Of a stretch of DNA of 30,604 bases, positions 25,201-30,604 are shown one piece after another (position 1 is the stretch's first letter; every line of letters starts with the position of its first letter). A program made the translations under genes and the position numbers. Source of the stretch: JBGUVL01 sp964370395. Its GTDB lineage: Bacteria > Bacillota_I > Bacilli_A > Erysipelotrichales > Erysipelotrichaceae. The DNA is taken from the NCBI GenBank assembly GCA_964370395.1, contig CAYJIZ010000023.1:1-30604 (forward strand), given 5' to 3'. The notes below the pieces were generated by a model that saw only the letters and a program-made list of their open reading frames with translations, made no database searches and was not told the DNA's origin.

Positions 25201-25788
25201 GAAGCGAAATTTTTAGGATGGCAATTAGAAGGTGTTTTATATCCTGAAAGGACAACCTATACTGTTTACAATGATGAAATTGAGTTCAAAGCAAAATGGG
25301 ATACAACACCAACGATGTATCAGGTGAAATACCATTTGGATGATGGACAAAATTACGCACCTGCTAGTTATGTTGTAGGTAATAAAAATCAATTAATTCC
25401 AGCAAGTCGTGAAGGATACGAGTTTGAAGGTTGGTACTTAGATAAAAATTACAAAACGAAAGTAGAAGAGATCAAGAAAAATAATGAAGAGGATCTTTCC
25501 GTTTATGCTAAGTGGAGTAAAAAGAAGCAACCTGAGAATAATGATAAAACGATCTTTGTACCTAGTGAGTCCACTACAGTCATAGATAAAGAGACAGTGG
25601 TGGAAAAAGAAGGTTCATCAAGTAATAAACCGGATGCTTCGATTGAAGAAAAGGCAAAAGAAGAGTTGAAACAAAAACAAGAAGCAAGAAAAAAAGCACA
25701 GAAAAAAGCAACTAGTTATATCATCCCTATATGGATATTGTTATATTTAGGAGCTTATGTATTTATGATGAAAAGAAAGCGAGGATAA
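19225..25788 (+). CDS. Giant surface protein with Gly-rich head and InlB B-type (Listeria-Bacteroides) repeats
   Basis: A 2187-residue secreted protein. Residues 1-44 are a long signal peptide (hydrophobic GLTATIVICMLFVTLFPF, likely cut after IKA). Residues 140-425 are Gly-rich with GGGG runs. One InlB-type repeat follows at about 445-520. Then come MBG/YDG-like modules at about 530-1085 (NNKEYDGNTNATASG; PPTEVGTYEVLATI). About 1096-2100 hold some 13 tandem repeats of 65-90 residues ending in AxW or similar and containing GYxFxGW, the Listeria-Bacteroides repeat. The C-terminus has a charged helix and a membrane segment (about 2164-2182) before KRKRG. No LPXTG is seen, so anchoring would be by the membrane span. 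It is probably an adhesin or cell-envelope protein; the ligand is unknown. Start at 19225 chosen: GAGGAG lies eight bases before it, and the ATG two codons upstream is too close. Confidence 0.9.
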   Translation: MKINRKGIFGMESKLYIEVKKGLTATIVICMLFVTLFPFMDIKAGPITRLTVWTSTPTRGTILEDNMVYQVPANTNYKMAGPTTGNNGLIVRENATAVIFIPKNSSLTVYGGDGNNSTPGGAAIRVPSSSTLIVTGKGTLNAYGGAPGNGQNGGSGSACVITDNSGDYARFGSGGTGGPGGGGAGAAIGGNGGTGGTNGGAGGSITGIYHYGIGNSSGLFFNRFNITRRAHYGAPGSDGSWGYNGESAGTIYFFSTQFSSATSGYEMQASGGRAGTPFEDAVSGHYVGFTGGAGGGGGGAGSSADIIGGGGAGGGAGGGGAAGSMAIYDFSGGWRSAFVGAGSGGGGSSRNGSLGLAGNPSLALSSSGGLKLNGNQGSSGNRNGASSGGAGVEKWEDGYRLLHGPAGGNGGGPGASGGAGTLYSNLTTVGNRQANHVTTNPNIQYTITFRPEGATTVGTTSENAVLGLDLPKITTPTRTGYTFQGYYDQANGKGMMYYDSNGYGTREYEVVGNTTLYAHWKPTKFTYNTPASVGVNGITATVSHSPSSSSDYLSSVASSVQLSGTALKSGVHLITLSSAKLGNNYTLNMVIQVAKSEKVSNRQSTTFTVPAFNTNDIKLTHRMISTPDLFNQTYTYDQKAKPYSIPSEFNDIKIGTLTYTNVATNTSSTAPPINAGEYDVLIPMYVESNPNPIYLTKHLSIVPKTLEWDVSSVRANNKEYDGNTNATASGQIKVSGVISGDNITLANATITKGTFENMLTEKNKLVVINTSLVSLAGTSRNNYVLPSNEATVRADIKGITPSGKIKNDAPTTIYNGTQQPVKDIVDFYDPNVTSVILDGDQESNITYQYYSNSGMTQVTTASDGALEDGGAPKNAGKYWVKAIYTPSSQQAQYETTEIPSIPYVITPNKITPDFKWEENQPGYTYDNSKISHEYVGKALKPKVIVYESSNRNKILEEDKDYKLTYEANTSSGDAKLTIDLINNYSGKIETDFAITKATYDLSTITFKDESVEYDKRAHNIEIDDIVKLMTIDPKLSVSYNYKGIDGTAYESTQPPTEVGTYEVLATIQTTNNNYKFAGTDPSAFVMKAKLKIVYFLHTINFDFDGGELSGKTTLEWNDAAKYTLMKDYVDGIPEPVKNGYQLSGWESDGVIYSGDKIGYEEIQKDRAYKAIWKQETIQVQFDANDGTFLDGSTVKTFSQPYLSKLEFSKVALPSKEHKKFIGWATTKTATQAITDKEFTFSNTTQPVVYYAVYEDETYTVTLHFNSGTDDEGNLKKEIKVPYKKTIGDIVDQIEKPNQPQSASISAFKGWVNANVNNSSEITSDDLMLVKPTKDMTYIALWDGPMIELLFNNHVQDNDLPISYSIPELVDGAIPATPNVIEPIGRHFSAWKVSNSNDNQFAVGKMYSNDQMFDLRIMKNVSFQAVFEGDKLPVVFELNGGNLVLGNVNQDVEYGKPPTSVIVEKTGYVLDGWLNMNNGVVVNQLSMPTQSIDQATTYVAQWKEDYKEIKLNANGGKNDKTLSIRSGSKWDSSLSVAPIREGYNFIGWASSKELADKGVADVVKPQTITANSEYFAVWSNVKFKVVFQNEDGTEIQSKDIIENEKIGNVFMNQPVGNFNPNKTFKGWKVDGNITLTPWASIKDIVVKQNHVITAVLSDNEYKLHFDVNGGSDGPEDIKGTVGKEVILGEYKTPKGPAGYKFKGWFDAREDGKEVFKYTFGNDYEVYAQYEADKAKYSINYFELDPDEINYQLVGTEEFEGKTESIPTFEAIKKTGFVIEEDKTKYSTSNSAETNTVLAIAGDGSLEINLYFKRNTYNVTYVVTGVDENVVPDEYNGTFKYGEKVTLYGPTEKEGYGFEGWFINGVTIEDNTFIMPANNVIIEGKLIKGSYSVRYELDSVEGNSIIDNNRYSIEDVVELPKKDPVKAGYTFTGWTIDDNAVSKKFTMPAKDVVVKANWERDEYKIAFVDDTKTIKEMKSFMSDEITLIDPPKNDEAKFLGWQLEGVLYPERTTYTVYNDEIEFKAKWDTTPTMYQVKYHLDDGQNYAPASYVVGNKNQLIPASREGYEFEGWYLDKNYKTKVEEIKKNNEEDLSVYAKWSKKKQPENNDKTIFVPSESTTVIDKETVVEKEGSSSNKPDASIEEKAKEELKQKQEARKKAQKKATSYIIPIWILLYLGAYVFMMKRKRG

Positions 25789-25792
25789 ATAA

Positions 25793-25960
25793 ATGAAGCC
25801 AATTATTATTTTAAGTAGTATTTATTTTATAGGAATCTTACTTTTCATCTTAAGTGGTTTGTGTGCTTTTGATTGGATCGTTTGGATTGCGATAATAGTA
25901 GGTATTATAGCAGTTAATTATGCCTACATAAATCAATTGAAACAAGAAAACAAAGAATAA
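25793..25960 (+). CDS. Small two-span membrane protein coupled to the giant surface protein
   Basis: A 55-residue product (MKPIIILSSIYFIGILLFIL..., WIVWIAIIVGIIAVNYAYIN...) with two hydrophobic segments and a charged tail QLKQENKE. It begins only four bases after the surface-protein stop, and the GAGGAT ribosome site is in the last codons of that gene, so the two are coupled. A terminator follows at once. It could assist insertion or anchoring of its partner; nothing in the sequence shows this. Confidence 0.65.
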   Translation: MKPIIILSSIYFIGILLFILSGLCAFDWIVWIAIIVGIIAVNYAYINQLKQENKE

Positions 25961-25963
25961 GAG

Positions 25964-25994
25964 AAGTACGCCATTTGCATGGCGTGCTTTTTTT
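25964..25994 (+). terminator. Terminator of the surface-protein operon
   Basis: Arms AAGTACGCCAT and ATGGCGTGCTT with loop TTGC (one G-U pair), followed by T. Confidence 0.9.
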
Positions 25995-26020
25995 AGTAAT
26001 GAAAAAAAGAAATAGGAATG

Positions 26021-26049
26021 TTGACAGCATAACTATTAAGTGATACTAT
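26021..26049 (+). promoter_or_regulatory. Promoter of the PadR-ABC operon
   Basis: TTGACA (26021-26026), exactly 17 bases, TACTAT (26044-26049). TACTA recurs just downstream (26056-26061 region, GGTACTAAG), over the start site, and might be part of the PadR operator; the promoter call is firm, the operator tentative. Confidence 0.8.
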
Positions 26050-26089
26050 ATAGCGGTACTAAGTGGTACAAGTTAGTGAGGTGGTTGAT

Positions 26090-26413
26090 TTGGAAAACTT
26101 AACAGAAATGTTAAAAGGTGTATTAGAAGGATGTGTATTAGAAATCATTAGTCATGGGGAAACCTATGGGTATGAAATCACACGAAAACTAAACGTTTTG
26201 GGATTTTGTGATGTTGTGGATGGTACGGTTTATACAATCTTACTGCGATTAGAAAAAAATAAGTTAGTAGAAACTACGAAAAAGGCATCGCAACTAGGAC
26301 CACCACGTAAATTCTTCACATTAAATGAAGAAGGAAAGAAACAGTTGGATTCGTTTTGGCAAAAATGGGATTTTGTATCAAGTAAGATGAACCAATTAAA
26401 GGAGGAAAAATAA
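26090..26413 (+). CDS. PadR-family transcriptional regulator
   Basis: A 107-residue winged-helix repressor. It begins MENLTEMLKGVLEGCVLEII with a TTG start; GAGGTGG lies five bases before it, and relatives begin at this residue. A GTG further up would add nine unlikely residues. The PadR core is clear: ETYGYEITRKLN (recognition region), then DGTVYTILLRLEKNKLV, then GPPRKFFTLNEEG. It stands first in an operon with DUF1048, KTR and ABC transporter genes, and PadR proteins of this type commonly repress linked drug exporters. It probably controls the promoter just upstream. Confidence 0.93.
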   Translation: MENLTEMLKGVLEGCVLEIISHGETYGYEITRKLNVLGFCDVVDGTVYTILLRLEKNKLVETTKKASQLGPPRKFFTLNEEGKKQLDSFWQKWDFVSSKMNQLKEEK

Positions 26414-26414
26414 G

Positions 26415-26771
26415 ATGAATGGATTTTTTGATAACTATTTTAATATAAAAAAGATGATACAAGAAAAGAAAGAATACAAGCAAGCAATGGCACGTGTAAA
26501 AGCGATGCCAGAAGATTACCAATATGTGTTTAAGAAGATTCAAAATCATATGTGGATGTTCGCCAGTGGAGCAGGATATGATATCATGCATATTCATTAT
26601 GATTTGATTGATCTGTTTGAAGAAAACATAGCAGAAGGAAAAAGTGTCTTAGAAGTAACGGGAGAGGATGTTGCTGCATTTTGTGATGAATTATTACGTA
26701 ATGCTTCTACGTATACAGAAAACTGGCGTAATAAGTTAAACGAAGATATTCACAATAAACTAAAGAAGTAG
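26415..26771 (+). CDS. DUF1048-domain protein
   Basis: A 118-residue all-helical protein of the DUF1048 type (KKMIQEKKEYKQAMARVKAMPEDYQYVFKKIQ..., then IDLFEENIAEGKSVLEVTGEDVAAFCDELL). These proteins are typically found beside PadR regulators and ABC exporters in Bacillota; their role is unknown. It starts one base after the PadR stop, with AAAGGAGG inside the PadR end, so the two are coupled. Confidence 0.85.
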   Translation: MNGFFDNYFNIKKMIQEKKEYKQAMARVKAMPEDYQYVFKKIQNHMWMFASGAGYDIMHIHYDLIDLFEENIAEGKSVLEVTGEDVAAFCDELLRNASTYTENWRNKLNEDIHNKLKK

Positions 26772-26783
26772 GTAAACAAAACA

Positions 26784-26945
26784 ATGGATGATCATAAGTC
26801 ATGGTTGTTGTGTCCAAAATGCAATGGAAAAACACGTATCATGATACGAAAAGATAGTGTACTAAAAAACTTTTTATTATTTTGTCCAAAATGCAAACAA
26901 GAGCATGTTGTGGATGTCGAAAATAATAAAGTGACAATAAAATAA
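26784..26945 (+). CDS. Cysteine-rich KTR-domain small protein
   Basis: A 53-residue zinc-ribbon-like protein with two CPKC knuckles (residues 10-13 and 34-37) and a GKTR tetrad after the first. The pattern WLLCPKCNGKTR, then a D-S-V-L-K-N-F stretch, then CPKCKQE matches the cysteine-rich KTR proteins known from conjugative elements of the Tn916 type. Here it lies inside an efflux operon, 12 bases after the DUF1048 gene. It is too short for many gene finders. Function unknown; it probably binds one zinc ion. Confidence 0.8.
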   Translation: MDDHKSWLLCPKCNGKTRIMIRKDSVLKNFLLFCPKCKQEHVVDVENNKVTIK

Positions 26946-26967
26946 GAGCCAAGAAAAACAAAAAGAG

Positions 26968-27012
26968 CCAATTACAACCCTGTTGAAATGATAGGAAGTG
27001 ATTGGTTTTTTT
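26968..27012 (+). terminator. Internal hairpin before the ABC genes
   Basis: CCAATTAC (26968-26975) pairs with GTGATTGG (26998-27005), with one G-U pair and a 22-base loop, and seven T follow. The ribosome site of the ABC ATPase begins soon after. It would partly end transcripts from the PadR promoter, so the transporter may be made at a lower level or have its own control. Confidence 0.55.
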
Positions 27013-27029
27013 ATATAGGAGGAGAAACA

Positions 27030-27809
27030 ATGAATAAAACAGTAATAGAAGTAAAGCAACTAAAAAAAGCATATGGTGATGTAAAGGTATTAGATGGAGT
27101 GAGTTTTCAAGTAAAAGAAGGGGAAATATTTGCGTTATTAGGGTGCAATGGTGCAGGAAAAACAACGCTAATAAAAATCTTATCAACTTTAGCAAAAGCA
27201 GATGGTGGTCAGGCCCTTGTTTGTGGGTATGATGTAAAGCAACAAGCCATGCAAGTCAAAGAACACATTAGTTTAACTGGGCAATTTTCAGCTGTGGATG
27301 AAATATTAAGTGGAAAAGAAAATTTAATGTTGATTGCTAAGCTACGACATTTGCATAATCCAGAAACCGTTGTTGATGAATTGTTGCATCAATTTCAGCT
27401 GACACACTCTAAGGATCGTCGCGCAGCAACGTATTCTGGTGGGATGAAGCGACGTTTGGATATTGCAATGAGTCTGATGGGTAATCCACAAGTTGTCTTC
27501 TTAGATGAGCCTACAACAGGATTAGATCCAGAAGCTAGATTAGATGTATGGCAAAAAGTAAAACAATTAGCAGGGAATAAAGTTACGGTTGTCTTAACAA
27601 CACAATATTTAGAAGAAGCAGAACAATTAGCAGATAAGATTGCGATTTTACATGAAGGTAACATTATTATGAATGGAACACTTCAAGAGCTAAAACAGCA
27701 GTTTCCACCAGTAAAAGTAGAATATGTTGAAAAACAACCAAGTTTAGAAGATATCTTTTTAAGTGTTATTAACAAAAAGGAGGACAAAAAAGATGAGACA
27801 AGCAAATAA
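27030..27809 (+). CDS. Drug-type ABC transporter, ATP-binding protein (DrrA-like)
   Basis: A 259-residue ATPase of the ABC exporter class related to daunorubicin resistance DrrA. Walker A is GCNGAGKT at 38-45 (Cys instead of the usual Pro), the signature is SGGMK at 136-140, Walker B is VVFLDE at 155-160, and TTQYLEEAE follows where the switch histidine would be, as DrrA-type enzymes have Q. AGGAGG lies eight bases before the ATG. It overlaps the permease gene by 17 bases and forms with it the exporter that the PadR protein likely controls. Substrate unknown. Confidence 0.92.
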   Translation: MNKTVIEVKQLKKAYGDVKVLDGVSFQVKEGEIFALLGCNGAGKTTLIKILSTLAKADGGQALVCGYDVKQQAMQVKEHISLTGQFSAVDEILSGKENLMLIAKLRHLHNPETVVDELLHQFQLTHSKDRRAATYSGGMKRRLDIAMSLMGNPQVVFLDEPTTGLDPEARLDVWQKVKQLAGNKVTVVLTTQYLEEAEQLADKIAILHEGNIIMNGTLQELKQQFPPVKVEYVEKQPSLEDIFLSVINKKEDKKDETSK

Positions 27810-28572
27810 GTATTTCTTTCGTGATATGGTGGTGTTATTACAGCGTTCGTTACGCCATATATTTCGTAGTTTTGATACAGTCATAACAGTGACGATTACA
27901 CCGATTGCGATGATGTTATTGTTTGTGTATATTTTTGGTGGAGCAATTCGTAGTGATTTGAGTTCTGCACAATACTTAACCTATCTGCTACCAGGGATAT
28001 TATTAATGTCAATTGCAAGTGGGATTGCGTATACTGCAATTCGTTTGTTTGCAGATGTACAAAGTGGTATTTTTGATCGTTTCCATTCTATGCCAATAGC
28101 AAGAGCAACCATTTTATGGGCACACGTATTTACATCACTTGTATCGAATATGATGTCTATCGTTGTGATTATAGTAATCGCATTCATCATGGGATTTAGA
28201 AGCAGTGCATCCTTACTACAATGGTTGGCTGTAATAGGTATTTTGGTATTGTTCACCTTAGCCCTTACATGGATAGCTGTGATTGCGGGATTGAAAGCAA
28301 AGTCTGTAGATGGTGCGAGTGCATTCTCTTATCCACTTGTATTTTTACCGTTTATCAGTTCTGCCTTTGTTCCTACAAATACCATGCCTAGCGTAGTAAG
28401 AGCATTTGCAGAGAACCAACCTGTAACTGCAATTGTGAATAGTATTCGTTCTTTACTGATGAACGAAAGTGTGAACCAAGAAATATGGATTGCACTGGCT
28501 TGGTGTCTTGCCATTTTAATTGTTGCATTTTGCTTTGCTATGCGATTGTATAAAAAACGTTCTATTGATTAA
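27793..28572 (+). CDS. ABC-2 type drug exporter permease (DrrB-like)
   Basis: A 259-residue membrane protein with six hydrophobic segments, the usual layout of an ABC-2 permease: TVTITPIAMMLLFVYIFGGAI near the N-terminus, LLPGILLMSIASGIAYTA, SNMMSIVVIIVIAFIMGF, AVIGILVLFTLALTWIAVIA, and LAWCLAILIVAFCFAM at the end. The FDRFHSMPIARA loop after the second segment is a DrrB-family hallmark. The ATG at 27793 follows AAAGGAGG; a longer frame from 27763 lies within the ATPase gene. It is the partner of the upstream ATPase and last in the operon. Confidence 0.92.
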   Translation: MRQANKYFFRDMVVLLQRSLRHIFRSFDTVITVTITPIAMMLLFVYIFGGAIRSDLSSAQYLTYLLPGILLMSIASGIAYTAIRLFADVQSGIFDRFHSMPIARATILWAHVFTSLVSNMMSIVVIIVIAFIMGFRSSASLLQWLAVIGILVLFTLALTWIAVIAGLKAKSVDGASAFSYPLVFLPFISSAFVPTNTMPSVVRAFAENQPVTAIVNSIRSLLMNESVNQEIWIALAWCLAILIVAFCFAMRLYKKRSID

Positions 28573-28576
28573 ACAA

Positions 28577-28610
28577 AAACCCACAAATCACTTTGTGGGT
28601 TTATTTTATT
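28577..28610. terminator. Bidirectional terminator between permease and DUF6179 genes
   Basis: Arms AAACCCACAAA and TTTGTGGGTTT with a four-base loop, T-rich on the plus strand and A-rich (T on minus) on the other side. It touches the stop codon of the converging minus-strand gene (28601-28603). Confidence 0.85.
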
Positions 28611-29962
28611 TTTACATGATTTAAAAAATGTTCTATTTCTTGTTTTCTTTCAAAGGGTATCCCTTTCAAATAATCTACTAAATAGGTTAACCACTGTTCT
28701 GCTTGTTGCATTTCAACAAATAAATCTTCTTCTAATTTTACACGGGTATGAAAAGCATTTAAATGAGGCAAGGAAACACTTATGAAGATTGCGATTTCTT
28801 GCGCTGCTAAGTTAGCGAAATAAGACTGGTATTCATCATCGTAAAATACATTCGATTGTAATAGGTCGATGACATCATACACACTATCTACTTCAGTTTT
28901 GATGTAGTTTATTTTGTCTTGTGTGGAAAAAAGTAGATCAATTTCGTGTAACATCTGCAAGTATCTTTGGTTGTTATTGGACATTGTTAGCGTGATTGTA
29001 TTTTCTTCGTTTTCTTTTCTTTCATAAATCAGTATTTCATAATGGTTGTTTATTATTTGATAGAAGTTACGAATGAATAAATCACTATGGGTTAAAATGT
29101 ACGATGCTTGCTCTTTACTAAGTGCTTGCACAAAGTAGGCAAGACTATTTTTAATAAGTAACTCCACATTTGTTTGTTTGTATTTATTTTGTAGCAATAT
29201 CACATCTTCTTTTTTTAAGAATAAACTTATAGGATGTTGTAGCAGGATGTTAACAATGACTTGGTTCAGCAATACTTCTAATATATTTAACCCCAAATAT
29301 TCAATGCTTACCCCTTTGCAGCTTTCATACATTGCGATAAACGCTGCAAATTCATTTTGAAATAAGTGACAAATCGTATTCTCAATCAAAAATCGTTTCG
29401 TGTATTCTAAAACGAGTTGTGTCCCTTTTTTATGATACATATTTTGATACAAAGCAAGCCCATCAATAAGTGGATAATCTAAGTCATCATCGTGATGACA
29501 ATAATAGAAGTGCGCAAGATAACCTGTTGTTTGTTTGCAATACATCTTTATTTGTTCATGTATGATACTACGATAGCGATCGTTATAATAGGGAAGTTGT
29601 GTTTGCTTGATTTGAGTTAACAAGTTTGTAATTTGTAGGCAATCTTGTTTTGCTTGGTTTTTTCCTAATTCAAAAAAGAAAGAAATGTTTTGTTCATTAA
29701 GCAGCAAATAGTTTTCATTGCGTATGGCAAATCCATAGCAGAACAAATAATCAATCGTTTGCCAAATGCGTAGGTATGTATTTTTACTAATACAGCTACT
29801 TGTATTGTGGTTAAAATAGCGCACCTGTGACCGGTATAATGTATTGATTTCTTCATGCAAGTCACCAAGTCGACTTTGTGTAATCGCACCTTTGTTTTTG
29901 GCTTCTTCAATTATGAGAAACAAGTGATTGTTTTGGGTGCTAGTATTCCTTAAAGTATTCAT
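28601..29962 (-). CDS. DUF6179-type protein, function unknown
   Basis: A 453-residue, almost wholly helical protein with no membrane segments or signal. N-terminal pattern ITQSRLGDLHEEINTLYRSQ, then TYLRIWQTIDYLFCYGF, resembles DUF6179 proteins of Clostridia and Erysipelotrichia, which occur with a smaller DUF6323 gene as here. A YYCHHDDDLDYP stretch is rich in His and Asp but is not a motif I know. The ATG at 29962 lies inside the end of the upstream gene (23-base overlap), using an AAGGAGGAT site that encodes KEEGG there, so the pair is coupled. The family name is recalled, not searched. Confidence 0.65.
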   Translation of the reverse strand: MNTLRNTSTQNNHLFLIIEEAKNKGAITQSRLGDLHEEINTLYRSQVRYFNHNTSSCISKNTYLRIWQTIDYLFCYGFAIRNENYLLLNEQNISFFFELGKNQAKQDCLQITNLLTQIKQTQLPYYNDRYRSIIHEQIKMYCKQTTGYLAHFYYCHHDDDLDYPLIDGLALYQNMYHKKGTQLVLEYTKRFLIENTICHLFQNEFAAFIAMYESCKGVSIEYLGLNILEVLLNQVIVNILLQHPISLFLKKEDVILLQNKYKQTNVELLIKNSLAYFVQALSKEQASYILTHSDLFIRNFYQIINNHYEILIYERKENEENTITLTMSNNNQRYLQMLHEIDLLFSTQDKINYIKTEVDSVYDVIDLLQSNVFYDDEYQSYFANLAAQEIAIFISVSLPHLNAFHTRVKLEEDLFVEMQQAEQWLTYLVDYLKGIPFERKQEIEHFLNHVKIK

Positions 29963-30371
29963 GATATTCGTATCCTCCTTCTTCTTTTAGTCGTGTTTTT
30001 GCACTTGTAAATAAGGCGTCAATACATTGTCCATGTTGTTCATGAAAGATGCATACCATTGTTTCTATGATATCGTTATCACTACTATGATAATCAAAAC
30101 TTTGACGTAGCAAATAAAAACAAGAAATGACTTTTTTAATAATAGGCAGATAGTTATTTTCATTCAAATAGAAACTAGATAAAAAGGGCTCAATAATATG
30201 AAGTAATTGGTTTGTGTCAGTTTCAATCCATTCCAATTTTTCAAGTACACGATTTTGATAAGTAATCAAACGCGCAATCTCTTCGTTTGTTATATTCCAT
30301 TTATGACTTAAAAAGGTATGCTTAATTGCTGTTATTTCATTGATAGAAATGGTTTGTTTTATTAGGTTCAT
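29940..30371 (-). CDS. DUF6323-type protein, function unknown
   Basis: A 143-residue helical protein that begins MNLIKQTISINEITAIKHTF and ends EYHEYFKEY. Its small size, position directly before a DUF6179-like gene and helical pattern (EEIARLITYQNRVLEKLEWI) fit DUF6323. AGAAGG precedes the ATG at 30371. It overlaps its partner by 23 bases. No catalytic motif is visible; an interaction with the larger partner is inferred from overlap. Confidence 0.6.
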   Translation of the reverse strand: MNLIKQTISINEITAIKHTFLSHKWNITNEEIARLITYQNRVLEKLEWIETDTNQLLHIIEPFLSSFYLNENNYLPIIKKVISCFYLLRQSFDYHSSDNDIIETMVCIFHEQHGQCIDALFTSAKTRLKEEGGYEYHEYFKEY

Positions 30372-30398
30372 AGGGTACCTTCTTTCATTGTTACATAC

Positions 30399-30427
30399 TT
30401 AATACCATACCTAGACAAACACTACAA
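30399..30427 (-). promoter_or_regulatory. Putative promoter of the DUF6323-DUF6179 pair
   Basis: On the minus strand TTGTAG (30422-30427), 17 bases, then TATTAA (30399-30404), about 27 bases before the start codon. Both boxes deviate from consensus, so this is tentative. Confidence 0.4.
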
Positions 30428-30477
30428 TACTTGAAAAAAAGGGCATTTTGTGGTAATATAAAGACAAGCAAAGAAGA

Positions 30478-30504
30478 AAAAAAGCATCGTAAGATGCTTT
30501 TTTT
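30478..30504. terminator. Terminator-like hairpin at the window end
   Basis: Arms AAAGCATC and GATGCTTT with loop GTAA, flanked by A on the left and T on the right, so it works in either direction. No intact gene in the window ends at it; the 100 bases after it hold nothing I can support. Confidence 0.7.
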
Positions 30505-30604
30505 TGTAAACGGAGCGTTATTTGTTTTTTTGAAGAAAAGATTGTTTAGAAGTGAAGTAGTAAAATAAAAGTAGACACACAAAAAGTACAAAAATGTATT
30601 TAAA

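Noticed and set aside
25560..25788. LPXTG sorting signal at the end of the giant protein
   Set aside because: No LPxTG or close variant precedes the membrane span.
26839..27195. 118-codon minus-strand frame opposite the KTR and ABC genes
   Set aside because: Leu/Phe-rich shadow; the plus strand holds real genes with ribosome sites and clear motifs.
30391..30591. 66-codon minus-strand frame at the window end
   Set aside because: It contains the terminator-like hairpin at 30478-30504 and a Phe/Leu-rich product typical of AT-rich noise.
1..30604. CRISPR array, tRNA or rRNA genes
   Set aside because: No regularly spaced 24-40 base repeats were seen, and no tRNA cloverleaf or rRNA segment was recognised on either strand by eye.

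Overview
The window looks like chromosome of a low-GC Bacillota. Genes are AT-rich, carry AGGAGG-type ribosome sites, and end at hairpin-plus-T-run terminators. A giant protein built of Listeria-Bacteroides (InlB B-type) repeats and a DUF6179/DUF6323 pair would suit an Erysipelotrichales- or Clostridia-like gut or oral bacterium, but that placement is inference. No rRNA, tRNA or CRISPR array was seen.

Region 1 (1-3640): a run of small unrelated accessory genes on the plus strand. They are an M24 peptidase-fold protein, an ABM-like small protein, a broken DUF3795 gene, a GNAT acetyltransferase, an intact DUF3795 gene and an unknown 209-residue protein. Duplicated promoter and terminator modules separate some of them.

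Region 2 (3640-6030): about 2.4 kb with no intact gene. It is a graveyard: a 367-codon minus-strand gene with five in-frame stops and one frameshift, a frameshifted small partner, and plus-strand fragments including one resembling a TnpV transposon protein. Further copies of the Region 1 modules bracket it.

Region 3 (6030-15450): a defence island. A two-domain Xre-type controller protein overlaps a 796-residue methyltransferase fused to an Mrr-type nuclease. A 961-residue double methyltransferase (D12-type plus Zn-ribbon type) converges on it, sharing a hairpin at the gene ends. The second half of the double enzyme is homologous to the methyltransferase part of the nuclease fusion. In the fusion, motif IV is DFPY instead of DPPY and one Zn knuckle is damaged. 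My reading is that one paralogue protects the DNA and the other has become the targeting part of the nuclease. Next comes a decayed small membrane protein, then a tight two-gene FRG-AIPR operon, which is the best candidate for a little-described anti-phage module.

Region 4 (15450-19080): a BmrR-like MerR regulator split by a one-base loss in a poly-A run, with a typical 19-bp-spacer MerR promoter; a class C beta-lactamase-like serine hydrolase; and a RhlE/CshA-type DEAD-box helicase with a terminator-like hairpin in its leader.

Region 5 (19080-26000): a 2187-residue surface protein (signal peptide, Gly-rich head, MBG/YDG-like modules, about 14 InlB-type repeats, C-terminal membrane anchor, no LPXTG) coupled to a 55-residue membrane protein.

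Region 6 (26000-28610): an efflux operon of PadR regulator, DUF1048 protein, cysteine-rich KTR protein, drug-type ABC ATPase and permease, with an internal hairpin before the ABC genes.

Region 7 (28600-30604): a minus-strand DUF6323-DUF6179 pair of unknown function, then a terminator near the window end.
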